From: Desulforhopalus sp.
GTDB lineage: Bacteria > Desulfobacterota > Desulfobulbia > Desulfobulbales > Desulfocapsaceae
NCBI GenBank assembly: GCA_030247675.1
Contig: JAOTRX010000009.1
Coordinates: 156,154-220,153 of the forward strand
Reading direction: 5' to 3'
DNA: 64,000 nucleotides
Position numbers and translations under genes: made by a program. The notes under the pieces are model-generated. The model saw only the letters and a list, made by a program, of their open reading frames with translations, made no database searches and was not told where the DNA came from. Every line of letters begins with the position of its first letter. The first letter of the stretch is position 1. Below, one piece after another: positions 50,574 to 59,235 of this stretch.

Positions 50574-51368
50574 GTGAGTATAGATAAAAGAAATCTCCTT
50601 TCTGCGGTTCATGCGCTGCTGCGATATCACCAGGTAACGGGGATTACGAGGTATCCGCGCAACCTTGACTGTGAAGGCTTTCTACGTTTTCAGCCGGTTT
50701 CCCTTGTACATCCGCAGCCATATAATAAAACGGAAAAATCAACCGGCGGATCACCGGCCGGAGAGCGCAGTTTGCTGCCACCAGAAAAAACACCGCTCAC
50801 CCTTGCCGATATTGCCGAAGAGGTGGCCGCTTGCCACTCTTGTGATCTCCATACCAAAAGGCTTTATCCCGTTGCCGGTCGTGGTCCCGAAAAAGTCAGG
50901 TTGCTGATCGTTGGCGATTGGCTAGCAAGTGACAATAACGGGCAGTTGCCACCCAATCAGCTTTTTGGGGTTGAACAGGATCTGATGCTTGCCAGGATGC
51001 TTGCCGCTATTCAACTGCCTCTAAATTCAGTATTTGTCACTAATGTTATCAAATGTGCTGTCCCCGCCACCTGCCAACCTCAGGCCATTCATGTGCAAAG
51101 TTGCGTGTCATTTCTCCGCCGGCAGATTGCGGTATTGAGGCCCGAAGCGATCTGTGCCATGGGAATGGTCGCAGCCAGGGCGGTTTTGGAAAAGTCTCTG
51201 CCCCTATCACGCCTTAGGGGGAGATTGCATGAATATGAAGGGGTCAAGGAATTGAAAATCCCGGTCATTGCCACTTATCATCCAACCTATCTTTTGCAAA
51301 ACGCGGAGATGAAAGTGGCAACATGGGCCGATTTGCAATTGCTTGCCAAAGAGCTTTCGGTAAAATAG
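50574..51368 (+). CDS. uracil-DNA glycosylase, family 4-like
   Basis: About 264 aa, started at the GTG 25 bases after the lipoprotein stop. The C-terminal 200 residues are a UDG superfamily domain with the Fe-S cysteines ACHSCDLHTKR and, later, VIKCAVPATCQ plus SCVSFLRRQI; RLLIVGDWL holds the DNA/uracil-binding loop, and IPVIATYHPTYLL is the conserved HPSxLL-like motif (here HPTYLL). The first about 60 residues are a separate region. It removes uracil from DNA. The start is the least certain part. Confidence 0.8.
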   Translation: MSIDKRNLLSAVHALLRYHQVTGITRYPRNLDCEGFLRFQPVSLVHPQPYNKTEKSTGGSPAGERSLLPPEKTPLTLADIAEEVAACHSCDLHTKRLYPVAGRGPEKVRLLIVGDWLASDNNGQLPPNQLFGVEQDLMLARMLAAIQLPLNSVFVTNVIKCAVPATCQPQAIHVQSCVSFLRRQIAVLRPEAICAMGMVAARAVLEKSLPLSRLRGRLHEYEGVKELKIPVIATYHPTYLLQNAEMKVATWADLQLLAKELSVK

Positions 51369-51464
51369 TATAGTGCGTCACAGTGTGCAGAGGCAGAAGT
51401 GTCGACTTCATACTGTGGCCGGACGCGAGTGGAGGAGAAGAGGGTGCTTGTGCGGGGGCGTTCT

Positions 51465-52016
51465 TTAGAAACTCATGGTCAACTGGTTGCTGACCATAAT
51501 GATACTTTCGACGTTGGTATAGCTGCTTCGGTCGTTGAAAAGAGTCCCCGTATCCATGTAGCCAAAATGGAGTTCGTATGAGAAATTTTCGAGGAGCTTG
51601 TATATTATCCCAAGATTGGCTTCCCAGCTGGGCTCGTTTTCGTAGTTCAGTGAATCGGGTGCCCAAAGATTTCTGGTAATCCCGAAAGATCCCTGCAAGG
51701 ATATCTTTTGGGTGGCGTCAAGGGTGGCGGACAGTGCAACGCCGTTTGCATTGGAGCTGTGCGGGATAATTTCAATCCAGGAAACCTTTTCTTCGTGTTC
51801 GCTGTTGAGGATATCTGCAGCGTTGCTAGTAATGAGCAACGGCTTGAAATTTCTTGAATAGCGAGAGGTTTCGGTTTCTTGTTGATCGGAGATGGCACCA
51901 AGGTTGTAAGAGGTAACCCGGTAAGCGCTGTGGGTGGATTGTCCCTCTGCAAATGCAGGAGAACACTGCAGTATCAAGAGGGAAATTGCCAATACGGAGA
52001 GAACGGACTTCTTCAT
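51465..52016 (-). CDS. secreted small beta-barrel-like protein
   Basis: A 183-aa protein with a Sec signal peptide (MKKSVLSVLAISLLILQCSP, cleavage near AFA). The rest alternates short beta-strand patterns and ends in Phe (QLTMSF), the usual last residue of outer-membrane barrels. The family is not recognised. It converges with the glycosylase gene. Confidence 0.68.
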   Translation of the reverse strand: MKKSVLSVLAISLLILQCSPAFAEGQSTHSAYRVTSYNLGAISDQQETETSRYSRNFKPLLITSNAADILNSEHEEKVSWIEIIPHSSNANGVALSATLDATQKISLQGSFGITRNLWAPDSLNYENEPSWEANLGIIYKLLENFSYELHFGYMDTGTLFNDRSSYTNVESIIMVSNQLTMSF

Positions 52017-52385
52017 GTTTCATCAACTAAATTGTGCGGGTGGGGAACCTTGCTCTGGCTGGTTATGCAAAGTTCAAAAAACTATACTCTTTAATAATTC
52101 TGCGATGTCGAAGAAAAGTCAAGGGGAAAATTGCGTTGGAGAATCAAGGGGCCGATTCCCGAGCAGGCAGGAGTGAGAAGAAAGCTTGCCGCACCGGTGG
52201 AATAAAACAAAAGTACTACCCTTTGATTGGCCGATTTCTGAGACAGCTGAAGCCCTGAGACATGGCTTGCTTGTGCAGAAAAATTAAGATATAGATAGCT
52301 TTTTAATCAAGAAGCCGGTGTCTCTGGCTGCGTTTTAAAATTGCTGGTGGAGTTGACCGCAAGCGATCTAAAAGTGGGAGATGTT
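52017..52385. other. intergenic region upstream of the FG-GAP gene
   Basis: A 369-base gap with AT-rich stretches near 52290-52340 that could hold the promoter. I see no gene, no riboswitch fold that I can confirm, and no repeat. Confidence 0.35.
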
Positions 52386-54128
52386 ATGTGTAAAAGTGGG
52401 ATTGTCCTGGTTTTTCTTTGCTTTTTTGTGCTTGGTTCGACGGCGGTGTTCGGTAATGAGAGCAATGAGAAATATCGAGTAATATTTACAACCTTTGATG
52501 CGAGCTCGGCAGGCAGCTACGCCTATTTGAGAGACGGTATTCAGAGCATGCTGGTCAGTCGTCTTGCAACAAGGGATAAAGTGGTGATTCTGGATCGTAA
52601 TCTGTCCGAAAAGGAACTGCTCTCTTTGAAGAACAAAAAATCTGTTCCTTCGGGAGGTACCGAGGCTGCGCTCGCCGAATATCTCGTTTCAGGGTCTTTG
52701 TATGCCTTAAAAGGCGGGCTTAATATTCAAGTGGCTCTTTATCCTTTTTCCGCCGATAAGGAAACCTTGCGCTTCGAGGTTGTAGCCAAGAACCCGGAGA
52801 ATTTGATCAGCGATATTGACAAGCTGGTTGAGGAAATCGCACAATCGGCGTTTGGCTACAAAAACATCGGATCTGGTGGGGCTACAACATCCAAAGGACA
52901 GGAGGGGTCTTCAGGTTTTGTTACTGTTCACCCGGAGATGGCCTATAAAAAAAGTGTGCATGTTGGAACTGTGGCCGGCACACCTGGCGGCTCTATAAAG
53001 GTATCTGCTAAAGAGGGTAAAAAGAGTCTTACCATTCCTCGTGAGATCCGTCTGTTTGCGGTGGGTGACATGGATGGCGATAGCGCCGACGAGATAGTCG
53101 TATTGATGGGACGAAGCCTCGAGCTTTATAAGGTTGAAGGAAACAAAATTAACAAAATATCCACAACCAATTTGCCGCCGACAGTAGATTGTCATGCAAT
53201 TAATGTAGCTGATCTTGATAACAATGGCCGGATGGAATTGTACATCAGTGCTACCCATGGACTGGATGTATCTTCTCTCATCGTTGATTGGGATAAAGGA
53301 AAGGGATTCCGAATTGTTAGTGACAATATCCCTTGGTACATCCGGCCGATTTCCATTCCGAAGAAAGGATGGCAATTAGCTGGGCAAAAAAGAGGAAATG
53401 ATAGGATATCACTTGTGAAACCAGGCGTTTATGTCTTGGCGTTAGACGGCAATGGCATGCCGAAGGAAAGTGGGCGATTGCCATTGCCTGATGATGTCAA
53501 TCTCTTTGATTTTGTGTACGCCGATCTCGATGGTGATAGCACACAAGAAATTGTAGCTATCGACAAGAAAGAAAAAATGAAGGTATTTAATCAAGCGAAC
53601 GAATTGCTTTGGGTGAGCAAAAAAACCTTTGGAGGAAGTCAAATTTATATCGGCCCTAGCCGTGGTGAGGCCGTGAATAATAAGGATAGGAAGAACTTCA
53701 CCGTAGAAGAGGATGCATTTCGAGAAATGAACTTTGTTCCCGGCAGATTGATTGTGGCGGATGTCGACACCGACGGCCGTCAGGAAATAATAATAAATGA
53801 AAACACCTTGTCATCACTAAGTATTTTTGAAAAAATACGAATTTATAATGATGGAGTGATTGTAGGATTATCCTGGGATGGCACTGCATTAAATGAATCC
53901 TGGCGCACCGGTACTTTTCGAGGATATATTGCAGGTTTCGGATTCTCCATTCTGGCACAAAACGATAATTCGGGACAAACCATTAAAGGTGGTGAAAAGA
54001 AAAGATCAGCCGGTTTGTATGTCGGCCATCTTCCCAAAAGCGGAACTCTTGCCGGTCTTTTGCCGGGAGTCGGAGAAACGCAGTTAACTGTCTATGACCT
54101 GGAATTTTCCTCAGGAAATACCAGATGA
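52386..54128 (+). CDS. exported protein with FG-GAP/VCBS-type repeats
   Basis: A 580-aa protein. The ATG at 52386 opens MCKSGIVLVFLCFFVLGSTA, a signal peptide, with GGGAG upstream. Residues about 25-170 resemble TolB/FlgO-like N-terminal domains (YRVIFTTFDASSAGSYAYLR). Then come Ca-binding-type repeats: VGDMDGDSADEIVVLMG, VADLDNNGRMELYIS, YADLDGDSTQEIVAID and VADVDTDGRQEIIINE, the FG-GAP pattern of beta-propellers. It probably faces the cell surface or periplasm. The next gene is a porin with its own promoter. Confidence 0.75.
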   Translation: MCKSGIVLVFLCFFVLGSTAVFGNESNEKYRVIFTTFDASSAGSYAYLRDGIQSMLVSRLATRDKVVILDRNLSEKELLSLKNKKSVPSGGTEAALAEYLVSGSLYALKGGLNIQVALYPFSADKETLRFEVVAKNPENLISDIDKLVEEIAQSAFGYKNIGSGGATTSKGQEGSSGFVTVHPEMAYKKSVHVGTVAGTPGGSIKVSAKEGKKSLTIPREIRLFAVGDMDGDSADEIVVLMGRSLELYKVEGNKINKISTTNLPPTVDCHAINVADLDNNGRMELYISATHGLDVSSLIVDWDKGKGFRIVSDNIPWYIRPISIPKKGWQLAGQKRGNDRISLVKPGVYVLALDGNGMPKESGRLPLPDDVNLFDFVYADLDGDSTQEIVAIDKKEKMKVFNQANELLWVSKKTFGGSQIYIGPSRGEAVNNKDRKNFTVEEDAFREMNFVPGRLIVADVDTDGRQEIIINENTLSSLSIFEKIRIYNDGVIVGLSWDGTALNESWRTGTFRGYIAGFGFSILAQNDNSGQTIKGGEKKRSAGLYVGHLPKSGTLAGLLPGVGETQLTVYDLEFSSGNTR

Positions 54129-54178
54129 TAAAATACATTGGCAGAGTATAAAAAATTATACCTTCAGGTAAAAAAATC

Positions 54179-54205
54179 TTGACAAAGGTTTGGGCTGCGT
54201 ATAAC
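54179..54205 (+). promoter_or_regulatory. promoter of the porin gene
   Basis: TTGACA at 54179-54184 and TATAAC at 54200-54205 with a 15-base spacer; a 17-base alternative puts TAACGT at -10. The -35 is consensus. A 5' leader of about 140 bases follows. Confidence 0.55.
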
Positions 54206-54302
54206 GTTAGTCCATAGCTTCGTGTCTTTTCCGGTTTTCTTTCTGAAAGTGTGGAAGGTAGAGCTGGTGGTCAGCTTGTTCAGCCGGGTAAAGGGAAAGT
54301 GG

Positions 54303-54318
54303 CCCTTCGCAGGAAGGG
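54303..54318 (+). promoter_or_regulatory. 5' leader hairpin of the porin mRNA
   Basis: CCCTTC (54303-54308) pairs with GAAGGG (54313-54318) just upstream of AGGAGA. Such stems commonly stabilise abundant outer-membrane mRNAs, and this may be the case here. Confidence 0.5.
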
Positions 54319-54346
54319 TGTAAAACCTAATCAGGAGAGATAGAAA

Positions 54347-55636
54347 ATGAAGAAAATAATTGCTTCAGCTGTAGGTCTCATGCTTGCTGGTGGAATCGCT
54401 GCCACCTCCGCTTCTGCAGCGCTCGAGAATCAGTTTGGTGGTTACTGGCGTACTCGTTTCACCTATATGGATAACTTCAGCGGTACCGATACCTCAAGCA
54501 AGGAATTTGTCGATACCCGTACGCATTTGTACTATACCGCCAAATTCAGCGATGATTTCAAATTCGTTAACAAGTTTGAGTTTAACACTGGCTGGGGTGA
54601 TACCAGCAAGACCCAAACCGTGACCATTGATGGTACAAGCTACAATGTAACCTCCTCTGGACTTGGTGCTGGTGGCGATCTCGGCGCGGATGGTAAAGGC
54701 AACTTCAGAATTAAGAACTCCTATGCTGACTTCAATATTGGACCTATGTTCAATGCCAAGGTTGGTATCCAGAACTTCGTTGTTGCTCGTGGCTTCATTT
54801 GGGCTGATGACGAAGCAGGCGTGATGGTAACTGGCAAATTCGGGAATGTTACTGTACCTCTCGTTTGGATCAATGTCAGCAATGACGAAACTTATGGTTT
54901 CGATCAGGCTGTTGCTTCTGATTTTAATCAGAATGTATGGGCAGCCCTGGCAGCGGTTAAGATTAATGATGGTATGTCCGTAACTCCGTACTTTGTTTAT
55001 CATTCGATCACTGACAATGCTGCAATTCTGGACAGCGACAACTGGTACCTCGGTGCGGATGTCGATCTGAAGTTCGGTTCAGTGGGTGTTTGGGGAACCG
55101 CTATTTACAACGGTGGCGATATAAACGGTCTGGACAACAAAGGGTACCTCGGTGCCGTTGGTGTTGACGCCGGTATTGTCCATGGACAATTCTTCTATGC
55201 CAGTGGCGATGATGATGCTACCGATGGCGATAACGCTCAATTCATTTCTGCTCCTGGTAATAGCGCCGGGTTAAAGTCTGGTAACGTTGGTAGCTCCTAC
55301 TACTGGGCAGAGATCATGGGCTTCGGTGTATTTGATAACTATGTTTCCAATGGAGCCCCTGCTGATGATATCACCAATATCTGGGCTGGTAATGTTGGTG
55401 TGACCGTTAAACCGATCGATAAACTGAAAGTTGACGTTGATGTTTGGTATGCTTCTCTTGCTGAGGATAATGCAGCTGGCGATGCAGCGCTTGGTTTGGA
55501 ATTCGATGGCAAAATTGGTTACAATCTCTATGACAACCTGACCGCAGAGGCTATCTTTGCGTACTTGGTCTCCGATGATGCAACTGGTGACGAGGACGTC
55601 ATGGAAGGTGGTGTACGTTTGTCTCTGAAGTTCTAA
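54347..55636 (+). CDS. outer-membrane porin-like protein
   Basis: A 429-aa protein with signal peptide MKKIIASAVGLMLAGGIAAT (cleavage at SASA). The mature part is a run of amphipathic beta strands with frequent glycine, aspartate and aromatics (GGYWRTRFTYMDNFSG), ending in Phe (GGVRLSLKF), as expected for a channel barrel. Its codon use is plainly biased toward common codons, and it has a consensus -35 box, AGGAGA and a strong terminator, which suggests high expression. The exact porin family was not identified. Confidence 0.78.
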   Translation: MKKIIASAVGLMLAGGIAATSASAALENQFGGYWRTRFTYMDNFSGTDTSSKEFVDTRTHLYYTAKFSDDFKFVNKFEFNTGWGDTSKTQTVTIDGTSYNVTSSGLGAGGDLGADGKGNFRIKNSYADFNIGPMFNAKVGIQNFVVARGFIWADDEAGVMVTGKFGNVTVPLVWINVSNDETYGFDQAVASDFNQNVWAALAAVKINDGMSVTPYFVYHSITDNAAILDSDNWYLGADVDLKFGSVGVWGTAIYNGGDINGLDNKGYLGAVGVDAGIVHGQFFYASGDDDATDGDNAQFISAPGNSAGLKSGNVGSSYYWAEIMGFGVFDNYVSNGAPADDITNIWAGNVGVTVKPIDKLKVDVDVWYASLAEDNAAGDAALGLEFDGKIGYNLYDNLTAEAIFAYLVSDDATGDEDVMEGGVRLSLKF

Positions 55637-55673
55637 TTTGGGATTCTGTCCGAGTTAGTTCGTAGTTAATTTA

Positions 55674-55712
55674 AAAAGCCCGGTGGAGGAAACTCCACCG
55701 GGCTTTTTTTTT
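55674..55712 (+). terminator. strong intrinsic terminator
   Basis: AAAAGCCCGGTGGAG (55674-55688), GAAA tetraloop, CTCCACCGGGCTTTT, then a run of T residues. The stem is more than ten pairs with a GNRA loop. It ends the porin transcript. Confidence 0.95.
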
Positions 55713-55731
55713 CATATGTATTCGTATTGCG

Positions 55732-57138
55732 ATGGATTCGATGCACAGCAATTCCAAGCGTTGGTTGGTGCTGGTCATGGTAATGACGGGAGTTTTTCTC
55801 TCAACCATGGACAGCGGTATGATCAATGTTGCCCTGCCGACGATGATGCGCTCCTTGAATCTCAGTCTGGAATACGCTGAATTCATAGTGACCCTTTACC
55901 TCTTGACGATAACGGTAACCTTGGTTTTTTGGGGGCGATTTGCTGACCGAGTGGGACGTGGCAATATCTATTTGGCAGGGATGCTGTTCTTTAGTCTCGG
56001 TGCCCTGGCGTGTTACTTTTCCTCAAGTTATGAACTATTACTTGCGAGCAGATTTTTACAGGCCCTTGGTGCATCGATGATGATGTCTTCCGGGCCGGCT
56101 CTCATAAAGATGGTTTTTCCTGCCGATCATCTAGGCAGAAGCCTTGGTCTCGTCGGGATTGCCACCGCCTGTGGCCTTTTGTCGGGGCCGTTTGTTAGTG
56201 GATTGTTGCTCAGTACGTATTCCTGGAGGGCAATATTCCTTGTTACCCTTCCGGTCAGTTGCGCTGGGCTGCTTATTGGACGGTTTTACATTTTTACCAT
56301 GTTGCCAAGGGCAACCAACCGTGAAGCTATCGATTTTGACTGGAAAGGGAGCCTGTGCTGGGCCGGTATGGTTGCCCTCGGATTAACAACTTTCCACCGC
56401 CTGGATCGATTTATTACCTTTGCAAATCTCCTGGTCATTTTGGCATTTTGCCTGCTTGTGGTTGTATTCATTCGGGTTGAGAAAAAGGCCAGCGCCCCTA
56501 TATTGCCGATTCGTCTATTACGAAAAAGGTACTATTGGATAGCGGTGCTGACTGCGGCAATTTCTTTCGCCACCTTGTTTACAGTTTTGGTATTAGTTCC
56601 TTTCTATCTTGAATATGTGATTGAGTTGCCAGTTAGCCGAATCGGTGTGGTGATGATGGCAGTGCCGGCCGCCCTCATGCTTTTATCACCATTTTCCGGC
56701 TGGATGTACGATAAGATAGGGGCAAGGTTTCTGACAACTGCGGGGCTTTCGCTCTGCTGCCTGGCTTTGTTGGGATTGGCCTCGCTCTCGGCCGATAGTT
56801 CAATCACGGAGGTAACGACCAAGCTCGTACTTCTTGGGGCAGGGCAGTCGGTCTTCCTTTCGCCGAACAGTGCCTCTGTGCTGTCGCAAGTCAGCGAAGA
56901 GTACGCCGGGGTTACTGCGGGTATTCTGGCGACTGCTCGGAATTTTGGTATGGTAAGCGGTGCAACTCTTGCTGCCGCCCTTTTCTCCTGGTGGTTTACC
57001 TTCTATAGTGGTGGCGGGCAATTGGCCGCTTATACGATTGTTGACCGGAACGCCTTTATCCTGGCTTTAAAAACTACCTTCCTGATGTCTGCCTGTTGTG
57101 CGTTAATTGGCGGTGTGTTATCCGCTCGTCGCGGTTGA
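55732..57138 (+). CDS. MFS drug-efflux-type transporter (DHA2/EmrB-like)
   Basis: A 468-aa permease with about 14 hydrophobic helices, the DHA2 layout. NVALPTMM at the first loop and WGRFADRVGRGNIYL, a loop 2-3 motif A, fit the family. Substrate is not predictable; antimicrobial or metabolite export is typical. The ribosome site at the ATG is weak. Its last 21 bases overlap the end of the convergent kinase gene. Confidence 0.83.
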   Translation: MDSMHSNSKRWLVLVMVMTGVFLSTMDSGMINVALPTMMRSLNLSLEYAEFIVTLYLLTITVTLVFWGRFADRVGRGNIYLAGMLFFSLGALACYFSSSYELLLASRFLQALGASMMMSSGPALIKMVFPADHLGRSLGLVGIATACGLLSGPFVSGLLLSTYSWRAIFLVTLPVSCAGLLIGRFYIFTMLPRATNREAIDFDWKGSLCWAGMVALGLTTFHRLDRFITFANLLVILAFCLLVVVFIRVEKKASAPILPIRLLRKRYYWIAVLTAAISFATLFTVLVLVPFYLEYVIELPVSRIGVVMMAVPAALMLLSPFSGWMYDKIGARFLTTAGLSLCCLALLGLASLSADSSITEVTTKLVLLGAGQSVFLSPNSASVLSQVSEEYAGVTAGILATARNFGMVSGATLAAALFSWWFTFYSGGGQLAAYTIVDRNAFILALKTTFLMSACCALIGGVLSARRG

Positions 57139-58971
57139 TCGGGTCTTTGGCAGGGCAACTGTAGCGACTGTGCCGCCCTCCGGGCCATCTTGGATAGTGA
57201 AGAACCCTCCATGTTTGTGGACAATTTGTTCGACGAGGGCAAGACCTAAGCCGTTGCCGTAGGTCTTGGTTGTGAAGAAGGGATCCTTGACGTGGGGGAG
57301 TGTCTCGGGTGGTATGCCGGGGCCGGAATCGGCAACCAAGATGGTTACCAACGTATCGTTTTCTTTGGCTGAAATTTGAAGTGTGCCACCACTTGGCATC
57401 GCCTCAATGCAGTTCTTGACAAGGTGCAGAAAGACCTGGCGAATCTTGTTTTCATCAACAGGAATTGATGGTCCGGTACCCTCCAGAGCGAGGGTATATT
57501 CGATTTTGTTTTGTTTCATGACCATGTAGTAGATCATGAGACTCTTGCGGATTATAGAGAAAATTGGTTTCTGTTCAAGGACAAGTTCCTTCCCTTCGAC
57601 AAAGCTGAAAAGATCCTCCAGAATGGCTTCAATCTTGTTCGATTCCTGAGTGATAATATTCAGAAAATTAATAAGATATTGATCAGTCACCTTTTTTGCC
57701 AATAATCGGGACGTGCCGCCGATTGAGGTCAAGGGGTTTCTGATGGCATGGAGGAGTTGTGCTGACATATGACCGACAGCCGCTGTCCGCTCTGCTTCAA
57801 TTAATAGATCTTTGCTCTTTTCAAGTTCTTGTGTGACAATCTCCAAGGCCTCAATCTTCTCGGTCATTGCCTCATAGAGCCGGCTGTGCTCGATAGCAAG
57901 ACTGGCTTGACTCGCAAAAATTTTCAGGCCGCTGATATCTTCGTCGGTTATTGGCGCACCGGTGACAAAATTGTCAACGATCATTGCCCCCAGGGCCTTG
58001 CCCGGGGCGTACAAAGGAACTACTACAAAGGAATTCTCTCCGAGAGTTTTAATCAGTTCCTCCGGTACCAGGCAGTTGTCGGCTTGGCCATTTTGGACAT
58101 GAATTGTCTCGTTGGTGCGGCTGGCATAAATTAGAACATGGTCATGAGCGTCCGGTGAAACCCGTAATGTTTTGATAATCTGATTGACAGCGATGTCCTC
58201 GTTGATTGTCTTGTCTTGAATATCTTCGAGGATATCATCTAATTGCAGGCCCTTTTCTTTGATGGAACTCCAAACCCGGCCGGCCTCTTCGCGTGAAGGA
58301 GGACCGATCGCCAATTGCCCTTCAAGAAAACCGTTTCTAGTATTAAACAGTGTGAGGAAGGCGCGGTTGAACTGCAGGCCGTCTTCAGAGGTTATACCCA
58401 CCAGGATCGCTTGCAGGATGCCGCGCAGCTCCACGGTGTTCAGGTAGGCCGTGTTCATTTTCAGGTTGAGATGATGGAGAAAGCGCATCCGGGTGTTGGT
58501 TTTCTGCAGTTCTTGTTGAAAGATAAGGCTGTTTATTGCTAAGCGCCTTTTTTGCAGTGTGCTTTGAACGGTGTGGAGAAACTGCTTAATATTGACAGGC
58601 TTAATGAGATAGTCGTCGGCCCCATGGCGCAGGCACTCCAAAGCAATCTGTATGTCGGTCGTCCCAGTGACCATAATTATTCCAAGGTCTGGATATTTTG
58701 GGGCGATATCTTTGAGGATCTCATTGCCGTTTTGGTCGGGTAGCTCAATGTCGAGGAGGGCCAGGGCGATCTTTTTCGTCGCGAGAAGCTGGTAAAACTC
58801 ACTGGCGTTACTGGCACGGACTACGGGGAAACCCTTGCTGCCGAGATAGTGGGAGAGCAGAAGAACTATCTCCGGCGAGTCATCGACGACAGCAACACAT
58901 TCCTCAGGTGCAAGCAAATCGGGATTTGCAAGCGGTGATCGCGGGTCTTGCGGTTGGAGGATTTCGACCAT
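57118..58971 (-). CDS. response regulator - GAF - histidine kinase hybrid
   Basis: A 617-aa cytoplasmic signalling protein. An N-terminal receiver domain has acceptor D74 (LALLDIELPDQNG) and K in LIKPVN; a linking coiled coil, a GAF domain (about 170-365), a HisKA helix with its His in QLLHAIRNPLTSIGG, and an HATPase_c domain (NCIEAMPSGG, DSGPGIPPE, GNGLGLALVEQ) follow. A receiver placed before the kinase suggests that it is controlled by another kinase. No transmembrane segment is present. Confidence 0.85.
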   Translation of the reverse strand: MVEILQPQDPRSPLANPDLLAPEECVAVVDDSPEIVLLLSHYLGSKGFPVVRASNASEFYQLLATKKIALALLDIELPDQNGNEILKDIAPKYPDLGIIMVTGTTDIQIALECLRHGADDYLIKPVNIKQFLHTVQSTLQKRRLAINSLIFQQELQKTNTRMRFLHHLNLKMNTAYLNTVELRGILQAILVGITSEDGLQFNRAFLTLFNTRNGFLEGQLAIGPPSREEAGRVWSSIKEKGLQLDDILEDIQDKTINEDIAVNQIIKTLRVSPDAHDHVLIYASRTNETIHVQNGQADNCLVPEELIKTLGENSFVVVPLYAPGKALGAMIVDNFVTGAPITDEDISGLKIFASQASLAIEHSRLYEAMTEKIEALEIVTQELEKSKDLLIEAERTAAVGHMSAQLLHAIRNPLTSIGGTSRLLAKKVTDQYLINFLNIITQESNKIEAILEDLFSFVEGKELVLEQKPIFSIIRKSLMIYYMVMKQNKIEYTLALEGTGPSIPVDENKIRQVFLHLVKNCIEAMPSGGTLQISAKENDTLVTILVADSGPGIPPETLPHVKDPFFTTKTYGNGLGLALVEQIVHKHGGFFTIQDGPEGGTVATVALPKTRSTATSG

Positions 58972-59084
58972 GGGCGTTCCAGAAAATCGCTGAGTATCCT
59001 TTGGATTATGAGAAAGTATCTAGGCTTGTTGTAGCAAAAAACCTCCTCTTCTGCAAAAATAAAGCTGAGTTGAGCAATTTGTTT

Positions 59085-59119
59085 GCTCAAACGAAACCGA
59101 TACCCTTGCGGTATAATAA
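59085..59119 (+). repeat. copy 1 of a three-copy structured element
   Basis: GCTCAAACGAAACCGATACC then CTTGCGGTATAATAA. ATACC and GGTAT flank CTTGC, giving a 5-bp hairpin; just upstream TTGAGCAA and TTGCTCAA also form a stem. It lies about 120 bases ahead of the dinG-like gene. The TATAAT (59112-59117) may be a -10 box. Confidence 0.6.
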
Positions 59120-59235
59120 TCCGGATTTGCCCGTCAGCTTTGCCCATTTACTTGGATAGATTCAGAATCGTATTACCCTGTTGGGGATTCTATTGTATAG
59201 TGCGCACCGGAAATAAAAATTGACCAAGGCTGACG

